Positions 1-9,808 of a DNA stretch of 64,000 bases are shown here, piece by piece. Made by a program: the position numbers and the translations under genes. Below the pieces are notes generated by a model. The model ran no database searches and was not told the origin of the DNA. It worked only from the letters and a program-made list of their open reading frames with translations. The stretch covers positions 175,571,479 through 175,635,478 of the forward strand of contig JAIOJX010000032.1 in NCBI GenBank assembly GCA_022376925.1, read 5' to 3'. Position 1 is the first letter of the stretch. Each line of letters begins with the position of its first letter. The DNA comes from Tragulus kanchil. Lineage: Eukaryota; Chordata; Mammalia; Artiodactyla; Tragulidae.

Positions 1-635
1 CTCAAGAGTCACCTTGCAACGAGCATGGATACTAAGAAGAGGAAGATTTGGGCTACTGATGCAAATAATCTCCCACCAAGTCCAGGGAGTTCACTGAGCC
101 TTAAGTCCATTGATGGAGCTCACTCTTGTTTGTAGCAGCAGACCAGAGTAAATGTTTCACTTTCCTTGGAATAATTTACTCAACTAGGACATAAAGTGTA
201 CATTCAAAATATAGGCAGATATACACGTGTGTATGTGTATATGCATATTATAATGAAATATAATTATTGGAAGAAGGGTGTGAGAAGCATATATGTAGAA
301 AAAGTTACGTAAGACAAGAAATGGATATCAAAAAGAAACACCAAAATATAGTTCAAAGAAAATAGTCCAAATCTACTGATAATGATAATACATGGGAATA
401 AAACTCATCTTCAGTAAGAGATAAGAGACTGAGTTAAAATTTAAAAAGTGCAAAAAAAGAAAATTTTACTCTCAGTTAGTACTTAGTGAATTAAAACAAA
501 AGAACATAAGACATTTCAGAAAAAAGTGCAGAAAACACATGTTACATAAAAATAAAATATATTTTATATTGAGCTAATATAGATCAAGAAATTAAAATAA
601 AAGGTAGTTAAAAAGGACAGAGTGAGATATTCCTT
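1..635. other. AT-rich noncoding stretch, no gene seen
   Basis: A-rich and T-rich unique-looking DNA with stops in all frames. I see no repeat family, RNA gene or exon here. Confidence 0.6.
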
Positions 636-775
636 TTTAAAAATTTTTATTTTACTGTTTACTTTTACAGAGTTTTGTTGTTTACAGATATGTATGATCC
701 CAGATTAGTCATGTATATATCCACCCGACCCCACCCCTCCAGGGCGTTGCACAACACCCTTGCAGGATTCCCTTG
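636..775 (-). mobile_element. Probable L1 3'-UTR-like fragment
   Basis: A T-rich start followed by an 'acagagttttgttgtt' core and a C-rich stretch. The same core recurs at 17730-17770 and 18865-18900, so this is an interspersed repeat. The orientation and the L1 assignment are inferred from similarity to antisense ruminant L1 3' ends; the subfamily is not known. Confidence 0.4.
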
Positions 776-897
776 AGATATTTCTTATAAGTAAAACATG
801 CCCTATAAAAAGAAAATATGAAGCATCCATTTTTATGCATCTAATAGTTTAAGTTGAAAATATAGAAAGCAATATTATTAGCGATGAACAAAGAATT

Positions 898-1260
898 GAC
901 AAATATATTGTTTTGTTTTTTTTTTTAAAGATTTATTTATTTATTTTGGGCGGGGGTCGGGTTGGGGAGGGAAGGGAGCGGGCGGGCCACTTCTATTGGT
1001 CTTTCATTTCTCTATTTTTTCATCTGTCTTTGTTTTTTGACCCCTGTGGACCCCCCGTCATGGTGGCGTCTGTCGTCGCAGAGCACGGGCTCTGGGTGCA
1101 TGGGCTCCAGAGCTCTGGCTCGGTCATTGGACACATCTGTCCAGCCGCTCTGCGGCACGTGGGATCTTCCCAGGCCAGGGATCGAACCAGTGTCCCTTGC
1201 ACTGCAAGGCGGTGTCCTTTCCCACTGGACCACCAGGGGAAGCCCGACAAATATATTGTT
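898..1260 (-). mobile_element. CHR-type tRNA-derived SINE with 15-bp target site duplications
   Basis: The element body (913-1245) is in antisense. It starts with poly(T) and ATTTATTT repeats (the A-rich tail) and ends in 'ccaccaggggaagccc', the complement of the tRNA-Glu-like head with its B-box 'ggatcgaacc' at about 1180-1190. GACAAATATATTGTT occurs perfectly at 898-912 and 1246-1260 as the target site duplication. The interior is unusually GC-rich for this window. Open frames of 120-132 codons on both strands here are SINE-internal and not genes. Confidence 0.85.
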
Positions 1261-1659
1261 ATTGTTATTCCAGGAAATGATTTTTTTCAGAAATAGAAGT
1301 AGAGATAATAAATACAGGATTTGATCAACGTAATTAAGCTGCTGCATCAAACCCATGCTGATATATATGCCTGTGTATAGTGTATATATACACATGACAC
1401 ATACATACAAATAATTTTAATATATGTGTTCAATGGATCAGACTAAATTCTTTTAAAATACTCAGAGAAGCTTCTCAATGTTTGAATATGTAATAGATAA
1501 TAAAGGAAATCTTCAAAAATTTTTAAAAGCAAGCAAATTATAGATTTCATTCACTGATCATGTGACCATAATACTCAAAAACATGCAAATAATTTTCCTC
1601 CAAGTTAGTTCTCTTGTCTTTCCAATTAAACTTAGATTTATCTGTGGAAAGAGAGCATC
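1261..1659. other. Unique noncoding stretch, no gene seen
   Basis: AT-rich DNA with a short TA-rich patch at 1361-1395. It runs up to the first duplicated block. No recognisable feature. Confidence 0.55.
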
Positions 1660-1953
1660 AGGTTTTCATTCTGCATTCCTTGACCTTCCCTTGTTTTTTC
1701 TAAACTCTTACTGGAGTACTAAGTAGATGCTCAAAATATTCCTTATTAAAATATACAAAGACATGAATAGTGCTGTTTGGGACCTGTCTGAATTTTCCAT
1801 TGTGTGACTAGAAAGATCATGGTCTTTCTGGGCTTGCCATAAAACTGTGGTGACGTATTATAGAGGTGAGTTTTTGGGTGCTGAAATTTAGATCCTGTGA
1901 TGTTTGGTTTTGTGTGTTAACTCGGTTGGGTCTCAGTTATCAGTGTTTTGTGA

Positions 1954-2137
1954 TGTGCTGCGCTAAGTCACTTCAGTCATTCCTGGATCTTTGTGACCCT
2001 ACGGATTGCAGCCTGTCAGGTCTTCTACCCATGAGATTTTCCTAGTAAGAACACTGGAGTGGGCTGCCATGCCCTCCTCCAGGCCCAGGGATCAAACCCA
2101 CATCTCCTGTGTCTCCTACACTGACAGGTAGGCTCCA
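1954..2137 (-). mobile_element. Bov-tA SINE, antisense (D1 copy 1)
   Basis: Shows the Bov-tA landmarks in reverse order: 'gctaagtcacttcagtc', 'gtgaccctacggattgcagcc', 'cactggagtgggctgcc', 'cagggatcaaaccc', then a degraded tRNA-like head. It is inserted in the older repeat around it. Confidence 0.85.
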
Positions 2138-2401
2138 TACCATTAGTGCTACCTAGAAAGTCAAACGCTAATCTAGGTTTTGCTGTGGAAGTATTTTGTG
2201 GACATGATGAACATTTACAGTCAACTGACTTTAAGAAAATTACCTCTGATTATGTAAGTGCTGCATCTAATGGGTCCAAGACCTTGAGAGCAAAGGCTAC
2301 AGCTTTCTGGAGAATAATAACTTCCATCCTTCCAGCCGGACTTGTGGATTTCAAACTTGTCATCCTACATCTTGGCAGGAACCAATTGCTTGAAATAAAC
2401 C

Positions 2402-2427
2402 GTGTGTGTGTGTGTGTGTGTGTGTGT
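2402..2427. repeat. (GT)13 microsatellite
   Basis: Uninterrupted GT dinucleotides. The duplicate at 3597-3618 has 11 units, so the two copies of D1 differ here. Confidence 0.95.
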
Positions 2428-3148
2428 ACTATTAATTCTGTTTCCCTGGAGAACACTGACAGATATAGGCCCAACCCTTTTTAAGGTATCTTTCTTCTAA
2501 GACATTCATTAGAGTCAATTACTTGGCATACAAGCTACACAATCTATTAAACGGTATTATCCTCTGTTTGAATCCAGACCACTCCACCAACAAACCACAT
2601 GGCTATCTACAGGTCACAAACCCCTGGCACCCAGTTCCAGCATGAATAAAATGGGCACATAAAATTTTTCCCATAGGGTTCTTTTTTGTTAAATAAAAAG
2701 AAATGAATATAATATAGAGAAAAGTGATTAACATGGTTCTTGGGGCTCAAGAACCCCTTGTTTCTAATTGGGCCTCAAAATTAGCTCTAACTTGGTTCAG
2801 TATATAAAATCTCTTTTTATTTAAAAAGACAATTCCTCTTTTGTTTATCTGTCTAGGTTTTCATTCTGCATTCCTTGACCTTCCCTTGTTTTTTCTAAAC
2901 TCTTACTGGAGTACTAAGTAGATGCTCAAAATATTCCTTATTAAAATATACAAAGACATGAATAGTGCTGTTTGGGACCTGTCTGAATTTTCCATTGTGT
3001 GACTAGAAAGATCATGGTCTTTCTGGGCTTGCCATAAAACTGTGGTGACGTATTATAGAGGTGAGTTTTTGGGTGCTGAAATTTAGATCCTGTGATGTTT
3101 GGTTTTGTGTGTTAACTCGGTTGGGTCTCAGTTATCAGTGTTTTGTGA

Positions 3149-3332
3149 TGTGCTGCGCTAAGTCACTTCAGTCATTCCTGGATCTTTGTGACCCTACGGA
3201 TTGCAGCCTGTCAGGTCTTCTACCCATGAGATTTTCCTAGTAAGAACACTGGAGTGGGCTGCCATGCCCTCCTCCAGGCCCAGGGATCAAACCCACATCT
3301 CCTGTGTCTCCTACACTGACAGGTAGGCTCCA
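3149..3332 (-). mobile_element. Bov-tA SINE, antisense (D1 copy 2)
   Basis: Second copy of the SINE at 1954-2137, base for base over its length. Confidence 0.85.
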
Positions 3333-3596
3333 TACCATTAGTGCTACCTAGAAAGTCAAACGCTAATCTAGGTTTTGCTGTGGAAGTATTTTGTGGACAT
3401 GATGAACATTTACAGTCAACTGACTTTAAGAAAATTACCTCTGATTATGTAAGTGCTGCATCTAATGGGTCCAAGACCTTGAGAGCAAAGGCTACAGCTT
3501 TCTGGAGAATAATAACTTCCATCCTTCCAGCCGGACTTGTGGATTTCAAACTTGTCATCCTACATCTTGGCAGGAACCAATTGCTTGAAATAAACC

Positions 3597-3618
3597 GTGT
3601 GTGTGTGTGTGTGTGTGT
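3597..3618. repeat. (GT)11 microsatellite
   Basis: D1 copy 2 of the run at 2402-2427, two units shorter. Confidence 0.95.
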
Positions 3619-4817
3619 ACTATTAATTCTGTTTCCCTGGAGAACACTGACAGATATAGGCCCAACCCTTTTTAAGGTATCTTTCTTCTAAGACATTCAT
3701 TAGAGTCAATTACTTGGCATACAAGCTACACAATCTATTAAACGGTATTATCCTCTGTTTGAATCCAGACCACTCCACCAACAAACCACATGGCTATCTA
3801 CAGGTCACAAACCCCTGGCACCCAGTTCCAGCATGAATAAAATGGGCACATAAAATTTTTCCCATAGGGTTCTTTTTTGTTAAATAAAAAGAAATGAATA
3901 TAATATAGAGAAAAGTGATTAACATGGTTCTTGGGGCTCAAGAACCCCTTGTTTCCTAATTGGGCCTCAAAATTAGCTCTAACTTGAGTTCAGTATATAA
4001 AATCTCTGTATTTGGTACTTGGAAAGTCAGGGCTCAAGATAAAAAGGACAATGTGTGGGAGGACTCATGCTTTACATTTATGTCATGCAAAGCCTAAAAT
4101 CTGGACACTCATCATTCCACGATATGACAGATCGGTTTCCAGCATATGGAATTAAAAGAAAGCATGTGTTGCAGTTATTTATCTCCAGAATTGTCAAAAA
4201 TGTTTCTCAAACAATGGAATGGGATTGCTCTTAAAAAGTCACTGCCATCTTTGGGGTAATTAATATGCATATTAAGCATTCTAAATATATATTTCATCAA
4301 ATGGTAACATACACCCCCTGGAGCACTGCATGCATATGCTTCACCCGGCTGGAATGCCTGTAGAAGCTAGGAGAGCCTCTGTGGTGGTTGCAGCTGCTCT
4401 GAAACATTTTGGAAATGCAGCTAAGTAGGTGGAATTCAGTCAATCAAATAAAATCTCTTGTCAGTTTCTGGAGAAGAAGTGACTTTATCAATAGGACAAG
4501 AGAGAAAATAGCATCAAAGAGGAGCTGAAAGGTCATTGTTTCATTGTCCTTTGTTCTAGTATTGATTTCTGAGAATGGAGATGGCTCTGAAGTCTGGGAA
4601 TGGGGGGTCAATGTCCAGGATGCAGCAACGCTCATGAAACCTGACCAGGCTGCAGCAGAAGAAGCTTAGTGTCTCGTCAAGTACCTCACAAAGAAAGCAC
4701 TCCTTCCTCCCAGCAAAGACTGATACCAGTCATACACCTAGAAGTGACCCTGTGTCAAGTCATTGTAAACACAGAAACTTGCCCTGATGCTAAGGACTCT
4801 GACTTAAAATCTCTGTG

Positions 4818-5035
4818 TGTGTGCTTAGTCCCTCAGTTGTGTCTGAGTCTTTGTGACCCTTTGGAGCATAGTCCCTCAGGCTCCTCTGTCCATGGGGTTT
4901 TTAAGGCATGAATACTGGAGTCGGTTGCCATTTCCTTCTCCAGGGGATCTTCTCGAACCAGGGATCAAACTTGCGTATTCTGCATCTCTGCATTGCAGGC
5001 AGATTCTTTACCTGCTAAGCCATTGGGGAAACCCT
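4818..5035 (-). mobile_element. Bov-tA SINE, antisense (D2 copy 1)
   Basis: 'gtgtgcttagtccctcagtt', 'gaatactggagtcggttgcc', 'ttccttctccaggggatctt' and 'cattgcaggcagattcttta' appear in Bov-tA antisense order, closing with 'ccattggggaaaccc', the complement of the tRNA-derived head. Small open frames here (78-80 codons) are SINE translations. Confidence 0.9.
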
Positions 5036-5918
5036 ACAGTTCAATTCAGTTCCAAGCCTTGCCCAATGCCTAGTCAAGGTGTGGACTAGAGAAAGTCTCT
5101 GAGTCGTGGTTTCCTCCAATATAACATGGTGGCAATTATCACAACAATCAGTGATATAAACGCAAACCACAATGCATGTACATTTATGTCATGAAAAGAA
5201 ATCTGGACACTCATCATTCCACGATATGACAGATCGGTTTCAGCATATGGAATTAAAAGAAAGCATGTGTTGCAGTTATTTATCTCCAGAATTGTCAAAA
5301 ATGTTTCTCAAACAATGGAATGGGATTGCTCTTAAAAAGTCACTGCCATCTTTGGGGTAATTAATATGCATATTAAGCATTCTAAATATATATTTCATCA
5401 AATGGTAACATACACCCCCTGGAGCACTGCATGCATATGCTTCACCCGGCTGGAATGCCTGTAGAAGCTAGGAGAGCCTCTGTGGTGGTTGCAGCTGCTC
5501 TGAAACATTTTGGAAATGCAGCTAAGTAGGTGGAATTCAGTCAATCAAATAAAATCTCTTGTCAGTTTCTGGAGAAGAAGTGACTTTATCAATAGGACAA
5601 GAGAGAAAATAGCATCAAAGAGGAGCTGAAAGGTCATTGTTTCATTGTCCTTTGTTCTAGTATTGATTTCTGAGAATGGAGATGGCTCTGAAGTCTGGGA
5701 ATGGGGGGTCAATGTCCAGGATGCAGCAACGCTCATGAAACCTGACCAGGCTGCAGCAGAAGAAGCTTAGTGTCTCGTCAAGTACCTCACAAAGAAAGCA
5801 CTCCTTCCTCCCAGCAAAGACTGATACCAGTCATACACCTAGAAGTGACCCTGTGTCAAGTCATTGTAAACACAGAAACTTGCCCTGATGCTAAGGACTC
5901 TGACTTAAAATCTCTGTG

Positions 5919-6136
5919 TGTGTGCTTAGTCCCTCAGTTGTGTCTGAGTCTTTGTGACCCTTTGGAGCATAGTCCCTCAGGCTCCTCTGTCCATGGGGTT
6001 TTTAAGGCATGAATACTGGAGTCGGTTGCCATTTCCTTCTCCAGGGGATCTTCTCGAACCAGGGATCAAACTTGCGTATTCTGCATCTCTGCATTGCAGG
6101 CAGATTCTTTACCTGCTAAGCCATTGGGGAAACCCT
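5919..6136 (-). mobile_element. Bov-tA SINE, antisense (D2 copy 2)
   Basis: Duplicate of the SINE at 4818-5035. Confidence 0.9.
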
Positions 6137-7079
6137 ACAGTTCAATTCAGTTCCAAGCCTTGCCCAATGCCTAGTCAAGGTGTGGACTAGAGAAAGTCTC
6201 TGAGTCGTGGTTTCCTCCAATATAACATGGTGGCAATTATCACAACAATCAGTGATATAAACGCAAACCACAATGCATGTACCAGGGTGCCTAAGTGACA
6301 CATTGAGGGGGCAGGTTTGGGATGTATGAGTCTCACATTCTGGAAAAAAAGACCCAAGCTGGATTCACTGCCGTTTGGCAGGTAGATAGTAAAACGTTCT
6401 TTGGGTGTGGACCAATGAACTTGGGAAGACCTTGGGCAGAGAGGACCACACATCACGGCCTAGGGTTTGAATCATGTCTACAGTTGGAAGTGACCATTTC
6501 TGATGAGCAGGGTGGAAAAAGGGACTAGAAAATGTGCCTTGCCTGAGAAGTGAGACAGGGCTGGCCCACGAGCCTACAATGGTGAGCCACACTCTTTAGA
6601 GGCATCAGGGCAGTGCTGTGTCACCTCCATACCCCTAGACTTGACTACTAACCCACCCGTGTTGGATCTAATTGAAGCGTTGAGGGCCTCTACTTAGATA
6701 TTGCAGGAGGTCATTGAGTGCATGGTCGGTGAAAGACCAGCAAGACCGCCTGAGTATGAGGGACAAAGGAAAGTGTTAGAGACAACACCCCAGTGCCCTA
6801 GAGAGTAGGCAGTGTGCGAAGAAAGTGTGAGCTCGGGAGGGTAGTCTGGCCTGAAAGAGGAGCCACCTTGGTGGAGCAGAAGACCCAGATGCAAAGCCAC
6901 ATTGCCATTCACTGAAAGACAAATTTATTAAATTCTTCCTGAGCCCTTGATGTCATGGGTTGAGTTAACGCACATGCCATCTCACACCAGAAAGAAGTGT
7001 TATTCTCAGAATATGTTCTTGAAAGTAAGTTAGGCCATTCCTTAAAATCAGTACTGATTATTTCCTCTATCTGCACAGA

Positions 7080-7195
7080 TTTGAATGACTCAGGTGACCC
7101 AATTTTGCAGTACCTCAGTTTCTCCTTCTATAAAACTGGGGTACTGGAAAAAAATCTCCCTCTATTGAAGTCAGGAGTTTGGAGAATTAAGTCTG
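7080..7195 (+). mobile_element. MIR-like SINE fragment (D3 copy 1)
   Basis: 'ttgaatgactcaggtgaccc' followed by 'cctcagtttctccttctata' and 'aaactggggta' resembles the MIR core (cytosine-rich 'cctcagtttcctcatctgtaaaatgggg' region). Old and diverged. Duplicated at 8167-8282 and 9235-9350. Confidence 0.55.
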
Positions 7196-8166
7196 GATCT
7201 GTAATCAGCTATGTCTCTAGGTCACTGATCACCACAAATTACTCCCAAACATAGTGCCTTGAAATAATATTCATTAGAGAAAGTCTCTGAGTCGTGGTTT
7301 CCTCCAATATAACATGGTGGCAATTATCACAACAATCAGTGATATAAACGCAAACCACAATGCATGTACCAGGGTGCCTAAGTGACACATTGAGGGGGCA
7401 GGTTTGGGATGTATGAGTCTCACATTCTGGGAAAAAAGACCCAAGCTGGATTCACTGCCGTTTGGCAGGTAGATAGTAAAACGTTCTTTGGGTGTGGACC
7501 AATGAACTTGGGAAGACCTTGGGCAGAGAGGACCACACATCACGGCCTAGGGTTTGAATCATGTCTACAGTTGGAAGTGACCATTTCTGATGAGCAGGGT
7601 GGAAAAAGGGACTAGAAAATGTGCCTTGCCTGAGAAGTGAGACAGGGCTGGCCCACGAGCCTACAATGGTGAGCCACACTCTTTAGAGGCATCAGGGCAG
7701 TGCTGTGTCACCTCCATACCCCTAGACTTGACTACTAACCCACCCGTGTTGGATCTAATTGAAGCGTTGAGGGCCTCTACTTAGATACTGCAGGAGGTCA
7801 TTGAGTGCATGGTCGGTGAAAGACCAGCAAGACCGCCTGAGTATGAGGGACAAAGGAAAGTGTTAGAGACAACACCCCAGTGCCCTAGAGAGTAGGCAGT
7901 GTGCGAAGAAAGTGTGAGCTCGGGAGGGTAGTCTGGCCTGAAAGAGGAGCCACCTTGGTGGAGCAGAAGACCCAGATGCAAAGCCACATTGCCATTCACT
8001 GAAAGACAAATTTATTAAATTCTTCCTGAGCCCTTGATGTCATGGGTTGAGTTAACGCACATGCCATCTCACACCAGAAAGAAGTGTTATTCTCAGAATA
8101 TGTTCTTGAAAGTAAGTTAGGCCATTCCTTAAAATCAGTACTGATTATTTCCTCTATCTGCACAGA

Positions 8167-8282
8167 TTTGAATGACTCAGGTGACCCAATTTTGCAGTAC
8201 CTCAGTTTCTCCTTCTATAAAACTGGGGTACTGGAAAAAAATCTCCCTCTATTGAAGTCAGGAGTTTGGAGAATTAAGTCTG
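8167..8282 (+). mobile_element. MIR-like SINE fragment (D3 copy 2 / D4 copy 1)
   Basis: Duplicate of 7080-7195. Confidence 0.55.
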
Positions 8283-8308
8283 GATCTGTAATCAGCTATG
8301 TCTCTAGG

Positions 8309-8740
8309 TCACTGATCACCACAAATTACTCCCAAACATAGTGCCTTGAAATAATATTCATTATTGTTCTCAATTCTACAGGGCAAGCAGGGCAGCTGGA
8401 TAGCTCTTTGAATCTCAGCCGGGCTCACTCAAGCATCAGTCATCAGCTGCAGGTTGGGGTCAGCCAGCTGTCAGCTGGTTTAGAATGGCCTCAGCCAGGA
8501 CAACTGGGGCAGCCTGGCTCTAGCTGACATGTTTCTCACCCCAGAGGGCTGGCCTGGGCATGCTTTCATGGCAATTGCAGAGGAAGAAGAGAGGACGTCA
8601 AAGGGGAAAAAGGCATTTTGAAATGTCTGAGCTTTCTTCTAATTTCCTCTTGTCCAAAATGGGTCACAAATAATTCATGAAGCCTGAGTCTAGGAGTGGG
8701 GCAGACCATCCTACCCATGATGAGAGGGCCCTGCACAGAG
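8309..8740 (+). mobile_element. Old mammalian interspersed repeat, family uncertain
   Basis: 'atcaccacaaattactccc', 'catagtgccttgaaataata' and then a CAG/CTGG-rich stretch ('cagccagctgtcagctgg') resemble an ancient high-copy mammalian repeat with an 'accacaaac-ttaaaacaac' start. I cannot name the family with confidence. Duplicated at 9378-9808; its start also occurs at 7222-7274. Confidence 0.4.
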
Positions 8741-9234
8741 CTGAAGTGAAGTACATGGGTGGCCAAGGAAGGGAAGAAGTGCATTTGTTGCGATCAATGT
8801 TGCTCTGAGACTCTGAGCAAGTTCCTTCCCCTGATCTCAGCCCACATTCTTTCATCCACACCATCACAACAGTGTGCCAAGCCCTGGTGCCTCATTATTC
8901 AAAACATATATGAGATAAGGGCTGCAGATATTGAAGGCATTGTTGTTTTTCTGATTCTTATAGTTAATTAGTGATTCTTATAGACAGTTGGTTTATGTCC
9001 TTATTCTCTTACTTCTCATATCTTTGACTTGGAAGGCAGAATTCAAATTGAAATTTACTAGGCAAAATCTTGTCAAAATAGTAAGTGTGACTTTTTCCTG
9101 AGCCCTTGATGTCATGGGTTGAGTTAACACATGCCATCTCACACCAGAAAGAAGTGTTATTCTCAGAATATGTTCTTGAAAGTAAGTTAGGCCGTTCCTT
9201 AAAATCAGTACTGATTATTTCCTCTATCTGCACA

Positions 9235-9350
9235 GATTTGAATGACTCAGGTGACCCAATTTTGCAGTACCTCAGTTTCTCCTTCTATAAAACTGGGGTA
9301 CTGGAAAAATCTCCCTCTATTGAAGTCAGGAGTTTGGAGAATTAAGTCTG
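9235..9350 (+). mobile_element. MIR-like SINE fragment (D4 copy 2)
   Basis: Third occurrence of 7080-7195. An A-run is shortened ('ggaaaaatctccc' versus 'ggaaaaaaatctccc'). Confidence 0.55.
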
Positions 9351-9377
9351 GATCTGTAATCAGCTATGTCTCTAGGT

Positions 9378-9808
9378 CACTGATCACCACAAATTACTCC
9401 CAAACATAGTGCCTTGAAATAATATTCATTATTGTTCTCAATTCTACAGGGCAAGCAGGGCAGCTGGATAGCTCTTTGAATCTCAGCCGGGCTCACTCAA
9501 GCATCAGTCATCAGCTGCAGGTTGGGGTCAGCCAGCTGTCAGCTGGTTTAGAATGGCCTCAGCCAGGACAACTGGGGCAGCCTGGCTCTAGCTGACATGT
9601 TTCTCACCCCAGAGGGCTGGCCTGGGCATGCTTTCATGGCAATTGCAGAGGAAGAAGAGAGGACGTCAAAGGGGAAAAAGGCATTTTGAAATGTCTGAGC
9701 TTTCTTCTAATTTCCTCTTGTCCAAAATGGGTCACAAATAATTCATGAAGCCTGAGTCTAGGAGTGGGGCAGACCATCCTACCCATGATGAGAGGGCCCT
9801 GCACAGAG
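9378..9808 (+). mobile_element. Old mammalian interspersed repeat, family uncertain (D4 copy 2)
   Basis: Duplicate of 8309-8740. Confidence 0.4.

Larger units (their letters stand above)
1900..2470 (+). mobile_element. Old mammalian LTR-like repeat interrupted by Bov-tA (copy 1)
   Basis: The flanks of the inserted SINE carry features of an old repeat: 'tgtgtgttaactcggttggg' on the left, then a lysine/serine-poor non-frame region ending in 'ctgtttccctggagaacactgacagatata' (only the first part is diagnostic) after a GT microsatellite. This layout recalls ERVL-type MLT2-like LTRs, but the subfamily is uncertain. The 112-116 codon open frame here is fortuitous. Confidence 0.4.
3095..3665 (+). 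mobile_element. Old LTR-like repeat (D1 copy 2)
   Basis: Second copy of the element at 1900-2470, including the internal Bov-tA. It exists only because of duplication D1. Confidence 0.4.
1660..4007. repeat. Direct duplication D1 (1660-2814 / 2855-4007)
   Basis: Two near-identical copies at an offset of 1195. They differ by one-base indels near the right end ('gtttctaatt' versus 'gtttcctaatt', 'cttggttcag' versus 'cttgagttcag') and by a GT run of 13 versus 11 units. Bases 2815-2854 match neither flank and look like a poor contig tail. Most likely an unmerged contig overlap; the second contig begins near 2855. Confidence 0.95.
4073..6282. repeat. Direct duplication D2 (4073-5178 / 5179-6282)
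   Basis: Tandem copies with offset about 1101. Near the left end copy 1 has 'atgcaaagcctaaaatctgg' where copy 2 has 'atgaaaagaaatctgg', and copy 1 has one extra C in 'cggtttccagc'. The rest is essentially identical. Probable contig overlap; the contig boundary is near 5179. Confidence 0.95.
6188..8363. repeat. Direct duplication D3 (6188-7274 / 7275-8363)
   Basis: Tandem copies at offset 1087. Internal differences are few: 'ctggaaaaaaag' versus 'ctgggaaaaaag' near 6350/7430 and 'atattgcagg' versus 'atactgcagg' near 6700/7787. The first 95 bases also end D2 copy 1 (5087-5180), so that piece occurs three times. Probable contig overlap; boundary near 7275. Confidence 0.95.

Noticed and set aside
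962..1410. Open frames of 120-132 codons on both strands
   Set aside because: They lie within the CHR SINE and its flanks and have no domain.
2146..2484. 112-codon frame, repeated as 116 codons at 3341-3691
   Set aside because: It runs through an old repeat and a GT microsatellite. The two copies end differently only because of repeat length.
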